From contig CAJUMV010000001.1 of assembly GCA_910587715.1 (NCBI GenBank), forward strand, positions 124,001-188,000: DNA of 64,000 nucleotides. Direction: 5' to 3'. Source of the stretch: an uncultured Lachnospiraceae bacterium (GTDB lineage: Bacteria; Bacillota; Clostridia; Lachnospirales; Lachnospiraceae). A program made the translations under genes and the position numbers. The notes under the pieces were generated by a model. It saw only the letters and a program-made list of their open reading frames with translations, was not told the DNA's origin and searched no databases. This document shows, piece by piece, positions 17,819 through 26,040 of this stretch; positions within the stretch are counted from its first letter, which is position 1, and every line of letters begins with the position of its first letter.

Positions 17819-18991
17819 ATGAAATTCCTGTATGTGGCACCGCGCTACCATACCAACCAGATGGATATTATGAAGGGACTCACGGAAAACGGGCATGAGG
17901 TGCGTTTTATCAGCCACTATGCCGCCATGATTGAAGATTATTCCTGTGTGACGCCTATTGTGCTGGGGTATTCGCGGCTTTACAAGCTCATTGATTTTCT
18001 GTATGTGAAGGTGATTCACAGGAAAGACCCGACGGCGATCGTGTTTAAAATACAGCACGGGTTTCCGCCGCTTCGGAAACTGAAAAAGCTGATTTGCGGA
18101 TTTGAGCCGGATTTGGTTATTCTGCGTGAGCGTTCGGTGTATTCCATGGCGGCTTACCGCGTCTGCAAAAAGAAAGGCTATCCCTGCATCCTTTACAACC
18201 AGAATCCGCTCTGGTCGGAGCCTGCAAAGACAGACCTAAAGCATCGTCTGGTAGACTGCATGACGCCGCCGCTTCGCATGACGCCCGTGATGGGTGAAAA
18301 AAAGCCGGGGACGGTTGTGAGGGAGAACGATTATTTTGTACCCTTTGTGGTGGAACCGCAGAAAGCGCCGAAGGAGCGAACCTATTTTGAGGGCGGCAGG
18401 ATACATATCCTCTGCATAGGGAAGTATGAAATCAGGAAACATCATCTGGAGCTTCTGCGCGCCGTTAAGCAGCTTCAGGATCACTACGAGCTCTATGTGA
18501 CGCTGGTGGGCGAAGCCACGAATCATTTTCAGAAGGCATACTGTGAACAGGTAAAAAAATATGTGCGGGAGCAGCACATGGAAAAGCTGGTTACGGTGAA
18601 AACAAACGTGCCGAAGCGGGGGATGGAGCGGGAGTATCTGGCGGCGGATCTGTATGTGATTCCGAGCACGCTGGAGATGGCGTCAGTGTCGCAGCTTGAG
18701 GCAATGAGTTATTCCCTTCCTGTAATCTGCAGCGATACGAACGGTACGTCCTGCTATGTGGAGGATGGCGTGACAGGGTATCTTTTTCGGGACTGCGACG
18801 AAGCGGATTTACTCGCGAAGTTGGACGCTATGCTGTCGGATAGAGAACGGATGTTAAAGATGGGGGCGGCGGGTTACCGCGCGGTGGTGGAAAAGTATAA
18901 TTTTAAGAATTATTTTGATACGGTTATGGGGATGCGGGAGAAAATACAACGGGAAGGGAAAGCATGTGGAGGAAAGCGCAGCAATGCATGA
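17819..18991 (+). CDS. GT4 family glycosyltransferase
   Basis: A 390-residue GT-B enzyme starting MKFLYVAPRYHTNQMDIMKG, with GGGGAGG at 17806-17812 as ribosome site. The N-terminal domain has EPDLVILRERSVYSMAAYRV and YNQNPLW. The C-terminal domain has ILCIGKYEIRKHHLELLRAV, VTLVGEA and IPSTLEMASVSQLEAMSYS, with the donor-site acidic residue in LEMASVSQLE. Its end overlaps the next gene by eight bases. Substrates unknown. Confidence 0.93.
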   Translation: MKFLYVAPRYHTNQMDIMKGLTENGHEVRFISHYAAMIEDYSCVTPIVLGYSRLYKLIDFLYVKVIHRKDPTAIVFKIQHGFPPLRKLKKLICGFEPDLVILRERSVYSMAAYRVCKKKGYPCILYNQNPLWSEPAKTDLKHRLVDCMTPPLRMTPVMGEKKPGTVVRENDYFVPFVVEPQKAPKERTYFEGGRIHILCIGKYEIRKHHLELLRAVKQLQDHYELYVTLVGEATNHFQKAYCEQVKKYVREQHMEKLVTVKTNVPKRGMEREYLAADLYVIPSTLEMASVSQLEAMSYSLPVICSDTNGTSCYVEDGVTGYLFRDCDEADLLAKLDAMLSDRERMLKMGAAGYRAVVEKYNFKNYFDTVMGMREKIQREGKACGGKRSNA

Positions 18992-19967
18992 TAAGATATA
19001 TTCGTTTGCTAAAGTTGTTTGGCATGCCACCTATATTCGATGCAGAGACCGGTTTCACGATTGGAAATACAGAAAATATTGGAGTGAGCACAGAGTCTGT
19101 AATGGTCATGAGTACGCCGACAAAACCTTTTATATAGTCAGGCGCAGGGAGGTATATACGGGGCTGTTTTCAGATTTTATCGCTTATGTGTATAAGACGA
19201 AGCTGGCGTTAGACAAAGGATATATTCCGATAGTTGATATGCAGACGTCGCAAAATATGTATTTGAAGGAAGAACAGATTGGGAAGGTGAATGCGTGGGA
19301 ATATTTTTTCAGGCAGCCGGGCGGATATTCGCTGGAAAATACGCTGAAAGCTAAAAATGTAATCTGGGGTTCAGGGTACACAGAAGAACTTTTTCCATAT
19401 ATGGATGTAAAATATTTATTGGACGAAAAGAGCGGATTCAGCCTGTATCAACAGATTGCACAACAATACTTTAATTTGAGCGTTGAGGCGCAGGAAATGG
19501 TGGAGCGCTTTTTTGATTCTGTATTGAAGGGGCATAAAGTGCTCGGCGTTTTGTGCAGAGGAACAGACTATACAAGCAATAAGCCAACGGGACATCCGAT
19601 ACAGCCGGATATAGAGCAGATGTTTGCAAAGCTGGATGATGTGATGGAAAAGTATCAGTGCACAAAGATATTTTTGGGTACTGAAGATAAAGAGATTTAT
19701 TCACGGTTTTTAGAAAAGTATGGGGAAAAAGTAACAACAAGCCGGAAACAGTTTATTACTTACAATGGAGAGACTGCGATAGGAAAGTTAATTCGGGAGA
19801 ATGTGAAGGACCTCAAGGCAGAGGGGATGGAGTACCTCGTAACGATTGCGCTGCTTGCCAGATGCGACTGCTTTGTCGGAGGCCATACCTCAGGCACTGT
19901 GGGCGTGATGCTCATGAACGATCGCTTTGAGTACAAATATATTTTTGATTTGGGAGTGTATCCGTAG
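18984..19967 (+). CDS. GT23-like (O-/alpha-1,6-fucosyltransferase superfamily) glycosyltransferase
   Basis: A 327-residue protein resembling the eukaryotic FUT8/NodZ/O-fucosyltransferase superfamily. The diagnostic element is CRGTDYTSNKPTGHPIQP from residue 191, with RGTDY at 192-196 (GDP-sugar binding). LGTEDKEIYSRF near 225 and VGGHTSGTVGVML near 305 are the later family segments. ATG 18984 is chosen because GGAGGAAAG lies at 18968-18976; the upstream frame to 18915 lies within the previous gene. Two relatives occur at 42139 and 62924. By eye the gene is more AT-rich than its neighbours. Transfer of fucose is inferred, not certain. Confidence 0.82.
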   Translation: MHDKIYSFAKVVWHATYIRCRDRFHDWKYRKYWSEHRVCNGHEYADKTFYIVRRREVYTGLFSDFIAYVYKTKLALDKGYIPIVDMQTSQNMYLKEEQIGKVNAWEYFFRQPGGYSLENTLKAKNVIWGSGYTEELFPYMDVKYLLDEKSGFSLYQQIAQQYFNLSVEAQEMVERFFDSVLKGHKVLGVLCRGTDYTSNKPTGHPIQPDIEQMFAKLDDVMEKYQCTKIFLGTEDKEIYSRFLEKYGEKVTTSRKQFITYNGETAIGKLIRENVKDLKAEGMEYLVTIALLARCDCFVGGHTSGTVGVMLMNDRFEYKYIFDLGVYP

Positions 19968-19971
19968 AACA

Positions 19972-20835
19972 ATGAAGCAGAAAATAAAAGATATCTTGGC
20001 GGCGATTGCCTATTTTTTATATGAAAAGGGCATCCTGCACAATCGAATAAAGGTTCACGATATCGACGAGACCATTGACGAGCTTCTGCATACCGAAAAG
20101 AGCATGGTGCGTTTCGGGGACGGGGAGATTGTGATGATTAAGGGCGGCAGTCTGATGCTGCAGAAGGCAAGCCCCGAGATTGCGCAGGGACTTCAAAAAA
20201 TTTTGGCATACCCCGATGAAAAGCTGATGGTGACGATTCCCGATATTTTTGAAACCTTGTCGGATCATCACAGCGCCAGCAGACAGTTTTGGAGAGAACA
20301 TCTGCTTTTTTGCAGAAAAACATACGAGAAGTACTGTGATCCCAGGCGGCGTTATTACAGCACCTTTGTCTCGCGCGGCTATTATTATGCAAAGGATCGC
20401 AGCGTCTGCGGTGCACAATTTGCTAAAATCCGAAAAATATGGGAGAATAGAGATGTTGTTATTGTGGAGGGGGAGAGAACGCACAATGGCGTCGGCAACG
20501 ATCTGCTCGATACGGCGCGCAGCATAGAGCGTATCATTTGTCCGCCAAGCGACGCCTACGGGGCGGTTCCCGCTATTCTGGAAGCCTGTACGGCATACGA
20601 TAAGGACAGGCTGTTTTTATTGTCGGTAGGTGTGGCGGCGAAGTTTTTGGCGGTGAAATTGTTTGAGCGTGGATACCGTGCGCTGGATATCGGGAATCTT
20701 GATATGGAATATGAGTGGTTTGTGAGAAGCGCTCCTGGTAAGATGAAACTGGAGAAGCATGATTGCATCAGTGAGGAAGCGAATCGGGCGGCGGGGTATA
20801 CGGCGTATCTGGAGCAGATTAAGGTGAGGATATGA
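19972..20835 (+). CDS. GT-D fold glycosyltransferase (DUF1792/GT_D family)
   Basis: A 287-residue protein of the family typified by Streptococcus DGT1, the founding GT-D fold enzyme of serine-rich repeat glycoprotein glycosylation. MVRFGDGEIVMIKGGS carries the D-x-E metal site (D50, E52). VVIVEGERTHNGVGNDLLD and IICPPSDAYGAV are the other hallmark segments. ATG 19972 is the likely start, just after the previous stop. It ends in an ATGA overlap with the acetyltransferase gene. In Streptococcus the enzyme adds glucose to an O-linked glycan; the substrate here is unknown. Confidence 0.9.
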   Translation: MKQKIKDILAAIAYFLYEKGILHNRIKVHDIDETIDELLHTEKSMVRFGDGEIVMIKGGSLMLQKASPEIAQGLQKILAYPDEKLMVTIPDIFETLSDHHSASRQFWREHLLFCRKTYEKYCDPRRRYYSTFVSRGYYYAKDRSVCGAQFAKIRKIWENRDVVIVEGERTHNGVGNDLLDTARSIERIICPPSDAYGAVPAILEACTAYDKDRLFLLSVGVAAKFLAVKLFERGYRALDIGNLDMEYEWFVRSAPGKMKLEKHDCISEEANRAAGYTAYLEQIKVRI

Positions 20836-21407
20836 TAAATAGTAAGGAGACATATCAGCAATATATAGAGCAGGACAAACTTGCCCTCGGGCGGCAGCAG
20901 GACGTGCGTCCCCGGTTGTTCGGGGATGAGATTTGGAAGTTTGAGATTCTGCTTCGCAAGGTGGAGTTCGACATAAACTGTCGTCAAAAAGTGGTGGGAA
21001 AACTAATCGGGAAATGGCATAAAATGCGGTTTCACCGCTTGAGTGTGCGTCTCGGGTTTACGATTCCGCCGAACGTGTTCGGTCCGGGACTTTCCATCCC
21101 GCATTACGGGACGATTGTAGTACATGGAAATGTGCGTGCCGGGAAAAACTGCCGCTTACAGGAGGGCGTGACCATCGGCGCAACGAACGGAAGCCATGAG
21201 GCGGCGGTGATTGGGGATAACTGTTATTTTGGGAGCGGCGCGAAGGTAATCGGCGCTGTCCGTATAGCGGATGATGTGGCTGTGGGAGCGAACGCTGTGG
21301 TGACAAAGGACATTGTAGAGTCCGGGACTACGTGGGCTGGCATACCGGCGAGGAAGATAAGCGAACAGGATTCACACAGCAATCTGTGCGGCGCGCTGTT
21401 TGCGTGA
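20832..21407 (+). CDS. Serine acetyltransferase-like hexapeptide acyltransferase
   Basis: A 191-residue CysE-type left-handed beta-helix protein. The C-terminal half holds the hexapeptide repeats: FGPGLSIPHYGTIVVHGNVR with the catalytic-type histidine, CRLQEGVTIGATNG, IGDNCYFGSGAKVIGAV, VAVGANAVVTKDI and the closing WAGIPARKIS. The N-terminus is shorter than that of true cysteine-pathway CysE, and the setting is a glycan operon, so acetylation of a sugar is more likely than serine acetylation. It overlaps the GT-D gene by four bases. Confidence 0.9.
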   Translation: MINSKETYQQYIEQDKLALGRQQDVRPRLFGDEIWKFEILLRKVEFDINCRQKVVGKLIGKWHKMRFHRLSVRLGFTIPPNVFGPGLSIPHYGTIVVHGNVRAGKNCRLQEGVTIGATNGSHEAAVIGDNCYFGSGAKVIGAVRIADDVAVGANAVVTKDIVESGTTWAGIPARKISEQDSHSNLCGALFA

Positions 21408-21448
21408 GGCGGATATTTAAGGAACAGAACAGAAAGGCAAATGGCAGT

Positions 21449-23239
21449 ATGAGAGAAACAGGAGAAAAAAAGCAGGTGTCCCTGCTTTCCAAACTGGGAT
21501 ATATCTTTGATCAACGAGATAAGTGGAAACTTGTCCTTCTCACGGCAGCTATTGTAGTCGGCAGTTTTCTGGAGCTTTTGGCGGTCATGGTGTTTGTGCC
21601 TTTTATTGAGGTACTGCAAAACCAGAACACCATTCAGGACAGATGGTATCTGAAAGCAGTTTTTGATTTCTTTGGCTTTCGTTCCAACAAGAGCTTTATC
21701 ATTTTGCTTGCCGTCGGTATTATCGGAATCTATGTGGTTAAGAATGTTTATCTGATTCTGGAGAAGGATTATATTTTCCGTTTTTCTTATAATACGCAGA
21801 TGAAGCTTTCCACAAGACTGCTCGCTGCCTATATGAAAGAGCCTTACACGTTTCATCTGAACCATAATATTGCGATTTTACAACGAAGCCTGCATGAAGA
21901 CACGTCGCGGTTTATGCAGGTCATTCTCTATGCGCTGGAGCTGGGCGCCGAGTTTGCGGTGTCCGGAGCGCTGGTGATTTACCTGCTGGTTATCAGCAAG
22001 TCCATTACCATCATCGTGTTGGGATTTCTGGCAGTTTTTGTGGGCATTTTTTTGATAGTAAGCCGGAAATACAGCCGGCGGCTTGGGTTTGAAAATCAAG
22101 GCTATCAGGGTAAAATTTTTCAGTGGATGAACCAGGCGCTGGGCGGAATCAAAGAGATAAAGATTCTGGAGCGTGAGGCTTATTTTACCGATGAATTCCG
22201 GAAATACTGGGGAAAATATGCCAGAGGGCTGCGCATAGCCAGAACCATTTCGATTCTGCCCAAATATACCGTAGAAGCCGTCTCCATGACCGGACTTCTG
22301 GTTGCCGTGATTGTGAAGCTTCTTTTTGGTGAGGCGGATTCGGTCTACTTTATCTCTCAGCTTGCGGCATTTGCGGTGGCTGCTATGCGGCTGATGCCAA
22401 GTGTCGGGCGGATCAATGAACATGCTTCAAACATGCTTTATGCCCTTCCGTCCGTGGATCTTGTGTATCACGATTTGGTGGGGATAGAGGGCTTGCGCAC
22501 CAATGAGGAAGGCGAGAGGGAAGCGGACTGGCAGTCGGACTGGAGACTGCAAAGGGGAATTTGTGTGCAGGACGTGTCTTACCATTATCCGGACACGGAA
22601 GAGTGGGTATTAAAGGATGTAAAATTTACGATTAAAAAGGGAACGACCGTGGCGTTTATCGGGTCTACCGGGTCAGGGAAAACGACGATGGTGGACATTA
22701 TATTGGGACTTTTGACGCCTGTAAAAGGTGTGGTGATGGCGGATGAGGTCAATATCCATGAGCAGCCTAAGACGTTTCATGCACAGGTGGGTTATATTCC
22801 ACAGACAATTTATCTTTCCGACGATACGATCCGTAATAATATTGCTTTCGGTGTGCAGGAGGGACAGATTGATGAGGCGGCGGTGAGCGCGGCGTTGGAA
22901 AAGGCGCAGTTGAAAGAGTTTATTGACAGTCTGCCGCACGGGTTGGATACGATTGTCGGTGACAGAGGTGTCAGATTATCCGGCGGGCAGAGACAGCGCA
23001 TCGGTATCGCGAGAGCGCTCTACCACGATCCGGAAATCCTGGTGCTGGACGAGGCGACTTCCGCACTGGATAATGAGACGGAGGCGGCGGTCATGGAGGC
23101 GATTGAACATCTGCAGGGTATGAAAACCATGATAATCATTGCCCACAGGCTGACTACCATCCGAAGCGTGGATGTGATTTATGAAGTGGGAGACGGTAAG
23201 GTAACAGAGAAGAGCAAGGACGAGGTCTTTGGGGAATAG
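21449..23239 (+). CDS. ABC exporter, PglK/MsbA-type lipid-linked glycan flippase candidate
   Basis: A 596-residue half-transporter with membrane domain (about 20-330, six segments) fused to an ATPase domain. Walker A GSTGSGKTT starts near residue 405, the signature LSGGQRQR is at about 510-517, and Walker B ILVLDEATSALD at about 530-541. ATG 21449 gives MRETGEKKQVSLLSKLGYIF; the frame is open to 21332 but that part overlaps the acetyltransferase gene. The membrane domain start (FLELLAVMVFVPFIEVL) and overall length match PglK-type flippases. A clear paralogue is at 61098. With the Wzx gene this gives three possible export routes. Confidence 0.92.
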   Translation: MRETGEKKQVSLLSKLGYIFDQRDKWKLVLLTAAIVVGSFLELLAVMVFVPFIEVLQNQNTIQDRWYLKAVFDFFGFRSNKSFIILLAVGIIGIYVVKNVYLILEKDYIFRFSYNTQMKLSTRLLAAYMKEPYTFHLNHNIAILQRSLHEDTSRFMQVILYALELGAEFAVSGALVIYLLVISKSITIIVLGFLAVFVGIFLIVSRKYSRRLGFENQGYQGKIFQWMNQALGGIKEIKILEREAYFTDEFRKYWGKYARGLRIARTISILPKYTVEAVSMTGLLVAVIVKLLFGEADSVYFISQLAAFAVAAMRLMPSVGRINEHASNMLYALPSVDLVYHDLVGIEGLRTNEEGEREADWQSDWRLQRGICVQDVSYHYPDTEEWVLKDVKFTIKKGTTVAFIGSTGSGKTTMVDIILGLLTPVKGVVMADEVNIHEQPKTFHAQVGYIPQTIYLSDDTIRNNIAFGVQEGQIDEAAVSAALEKAQLKEFIDSLPHGLDTIVGDRGVRLSGGQRQRIGIARALYHDPEILVLDEATSALDNETEAAVMEAIEHLQGMKTMIIIAHRLTTIRSVDVIYEVGDGKVTEKSKDEVFGE

Positions 23240-23250
23240 AGAAGGAAACG

Positions 23251-24894
23251 ATGCGCATGGCTGAAAACAGGAAACGAAGCCAATTGGATACAAGGCAGAA
23301 GAATCGGTTGTTTTATGGTTCTCTGGTCTTGCTTGCTCTTTTTGTTTTTATGTTTGTCGGTTCGAGAGAGCCGGTTTTGTTTGACGACAGCGATTCCTAT
23401 ATGCTGCTGCAGCGTGCGGAGGGTGTCATGCCGCTTTATCCGCTTTTTTTGTTTTTGAATCAGTATTTGTTTGGTCTGGAGAGATATTTGGATTTTGTGA
23501 TTGTAGAGCAGGCGGTTTTTGCGGCAGTCTGTACAATCCTGTTTGTGAGGGTAATCATAAATAAATATTCTATGCGGTATTGGGAAGGATATTTTCTCTT
23601 TTTGCTGACACTGATTCCTTTTACGGTGGAATTACCGCAGGCGATGATGACACAGACAATCCTTACGGAAGGGCTGGCGTATGCGGCGTTTTATCTGCTA
23701 ATGCTGTTCTTTCTTCGTGCAGTCTGGGAGAAGCGCATCAGGTGGGTAGTGGTTTCCTATGTGGTCGTATTTTTGCTGACGATGCTGCGCTCCCAGCTTC
23801 AAATTTTATTTGGCGTATGTGGTATCGTATTTTTGTATGTGATGTGGAGAGGGGGAAATACGAAGAAAAAACGTCTGGTAAGATTTATGGCTGGACTTGC
23901 GGGATGTGTCCTGCTCAGCCTTTTCGGTATCTGGATCAGCGCCCGGACGTTGGCAGGGTACAATGATATGATTAGAAATAACCTGCGGTTCAACGCGTTT
24001 GCCATGAAAGTGCAGGATCCGGAATATTATGATAAGCTGAGTACGGATGAGAATGGAGCAACGAGGGAAGGCGAGACATTAGAGGAAGCGATACGGAAGG
24101 ATCAGGAAGAGGAGACAACAGCCAGAAGACCTGTTGTGACAAGCCAGTTCACGTCGCTTATTTTGTCCAGAGGAATGTATGAAGCGGACGCGGAGGATAG
24201 ATGGCTTTTTGAGGATGAGATGGTTCGCGGTCTGTATGAGACTCTCTATGAGGCGGTAGATCAGGAACAGCAGAGATACAGCTATGAGCAAAAAGGACTC
24301 TGGATGTGGAAAGATATTGTCGGCGGTATCGGGCAGGCGGGCAAGACCTGCCTGTATGCGGGGGTACCGTATTATCAGGAGAATTATCCGGAAATTTATG
24401 GAGGCGATGAATTTAACGAAGTCTGGAACCGCAGTCTGCAGACAATCGGGATCAAGCTGCTGCAGGCGCATTTCGCGCGTTTCCTTTATCATACGCTGAT
24501 GTTGCTGCCACAGGCATTTATCTGTACCGTCTTTTTCCAGATTGCGCCGATTTATCTTCTGTGTCATCTGGTGACGCTTTTCCTTTATTTATCAGCGGCG
24601 GCGTTGATGATATGGGGTTATATGGACAGGAAGGTTTCAGAAAGCAGCGCGGAGTTCATGGCTCTTATTCTGGGGACGAACCTGGTACTTGTGATTGTCA
24701 TATCTCTTGTGTTTTTCGGGCAGCAGCGGTATCTGATATATGCCTTTGGCATGTTCTATATCGCCTATTATGTACTTCTGCGGAAACTGTGGAATCTTTA
24801 TCTTCGCGGCAAAATACGGCAAGTGTGGGAAGGGATCCGAAAAGATAATGGTGCGCAGCGGGGAAAGGTAAAAGCGGGAAAGGGCAGTAGATAA
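23251..24894 (+). CDS. Polytopic membrane protein, GT-C glycosyltransferase-like
   Basis: A 547-residue integral membrane protein with about 10-12 hydrophobic segments and a roughly 150-residue hydrophilic loop at about 245-400. An acidic motif, VLFDDSDSYMLL, follows the first membrane segment (near residue 48), where GT-C enzymes keep their catalytic aspartates. QQRYLIYAFGMFY close to the C-terminus resembles the end of PMT/ArnT-like proteins. I do not recognise an exact family. Its neighbour is a DPM1-like polyprenyl-phosphate sugar synthase with DUF2304, which would supply the lipid-phosphate donor a GT-C enzyme needs. A role in adding sugars outside the membrane is inferred. Start at ATG 23251 or 23257. 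Confidence 0.8.
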   Translation: MRMAENRKRSQLDTRQKNRLFYGSLVLLALFVFMFVGSREPVLFDDSDSYMLLQRAEGVMPLYPLFLFLNQYLFGLERYLDFVIVEQAVFAAVCTILFVRVIINKYSMRYWEGYFLFLLTLIPFTVELPQAMMTQTILTEGLAYAAFYLLMLFFLRAVWEKRIRWVVVSYVVVFLLTMLRSQLQILFGVCGIVFLYVMWRGGNTKKKRLVRFMAGLAGCVLLSLFGIWISARTLAGYNDMIRNNLRFNAFAMKVQDPEYYDKLSTDENGATREGETLEEAIRKDQEEETTARRPVVTSQFTSLILSRGMYEADAEDRWLFEDEMVRGLYETLYEAVDQEQQRYSYEQKGLWMWKDIVGGIGQAGKTCLYAGVPYYQENYPEIYGGDEFNEVWNRSLQTIGIKLLQAHFARFLYHTLMLLPQAFICTVFFQIAPIYLLCHLVTLFLYLSAAALMIWGYMDRKVSESSAEFMALILGTNLVLVIVISLVFFGQQRYLIYAFGMFYIAYYVLLRKLWNLYLRGKIRQVWEGIRKDNGAQRGKVKAGKGSR

Positions 24895-24916
24895 GGAAAT
24901 AAGGTTGAAAACGGAC

Positions 24917-25654
24917 ATGAGACGAGAGGAAAATAATAAAGTTTTAGTTATTATACCGGCGTTTAACGAGGCGGAGAACATCGTGCATGTGGTAAGGCAC
25001 ATGATGGAGGAGGCGCCGCAGTATGATTATCTGGTGATCAATGACGGCTCCACAGACAATACGCCTGATCTCTGCAGGGAGGAGGGGTTTCATTATCTGG
25101 ATCTCCCTATCAATATGGGGATTGGCGGCGCAGTGCAGGCGGGATATATTTATGCGAGAAAGAACAATTACGATATCGCCGTGCAGATGGACGGGGACGG
25201 GCAGCATGATATCGCCTATCTGGATAAGCTGTTAGAGCCAATTATATGTGGCGAGGCAGATATTGCCATCGGCTCCCGTTTTCTGGAAAAAGAAGGCTTT
25301 CAGTCCTCGGCGACCCGCAGGATGGGAATTAATATTCTGAGCGGACTAATTTGGCTGGTGACCGGAAAAAGGGTTATGGACGTGACCAGCGGGTACCGTG
25401 CGGTGAACAGGATGTTTATTGAGATATACAGCAAGGACTTTCCGATGGATTATTCGGAGCCGGAGGCAATAGTCTCGGCGGTCATGCATAGGGGCAGGAT
25501 TAAGGAGATTCCGGTGCAGATGCGTGCCAGAGAGGGCGGCGTCAGCTCCATTACCTTTAAGAAATCTATTTACTATATGATCAAAGTGTCGTTGGCGATA
25601 TTAATCTGCAGAATGGGTTATGGGGTGCGAAGGGTCAAAAGGGAAAACGGATAG
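24917..25654 (+). CDS. GT2 glycosyltransferase, DPM1/polyprenyl-phosphate sugar synthase-like
   Basis: A GT2 enzyme of about 245 residues resembling dolichyl/polyprenyl-phosphate hexose synthases, which make the lipid-phosphate sugar donor used by GT-C transferases outside the membrane. Motifs are VIIPAFNEAENI, VINDGSTDNTPDL, the metal-binding QMDGDGQHD, and IGSRFLEKEGFQ. The C-terminal MDVTSGYRAVNRMF stretch is characteristic of the subgroup paired with DUF2304. ATG 24917 is listed; a TTG at 24905 with AAGGA upstream is an equally possible start. DUF2304 follows 23 bases later. Confidence 0.92.
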   Translation: MRREENNKVLVIIPAFNEAENIVHVVRHMMEEAPQYDYLVINDGSTDNTPDLCREEGFHYLDLPINMGIGGAVQAGYIYARKNNYDIAVQMDGDGQHDIAYLDKLLEPIICGEADIAIGSRFLEKEGFQSSATRRMGINILSGLIWLVTGKRVMDVTSGYRAVNRMFIEIYSKDFPMDYSEPEAIVSAVMHRGRIKEIPVQMRAREGGVSSITFKKSIYYMIKVSLAILICRMGYGVRRVKRENG

Positions 25655-25677
25655 GAGCCGGAAGGGGGCGGATATTT

Positions 25678-26040
25678 ATGATACCTGCTACACTCAGAGT
25701 GACGCTGATTGTTGCGGTGGTCTGCTATTTTATTATTATTCTGTATTTTCTGAAAAATAAGGCGTTGAATTTAAAATATACGCTGTTATGGCTGGTAGCC
25801 GGTCTGGTTATGGGCATTTTGGTTGCCGTGCCGGAACTTTTAGTGAAAATTATCCGTATATTCGGTATACAGGATAATATGAACGGTCTGTTTATCTTTG
25901 CTATCGGGTTTATGATTATGATCCTGCTTTCCCTGACGTCGATTGCATCGAGACAGAACCAGAAGATCAGGACACTGACGCAGGAGCTGGCAATTTTAGA
26001 GAAGCGGGTGCGCGATCTGGAGAAGAAAGATGCGGACTGA
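25678..26040 (+). CDS. DUF2304 family membrane protein
   Basis: A 120-residue membrane protein with three hydrophobic segments (about residues 7-24, 33-57, 73-91) and a charged, probably coiled-coil tail at about 92-120. Length, the NLKYTLLWLVAG segment and the position directly after a DPM1-like GT2 identify the DUF2304 family. Members are thought to work with that GT2, perhaps as a flippase or anchor for the polyprenyl-phosphate sugar; this is not established. The end overlaps the next gene by 11 bases. Confidence 0.92.
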   Translation: MIPATLRVTLIVAVVCYFIIILYFLKNKALNLKYTLLWLVAGLVMGILVAVPELLVKIIRIFGIQDNMNGLFIFAIGFMIMILLSLTSIASRQNQKIRTLTQELAILEKRVRDLEKKDAD

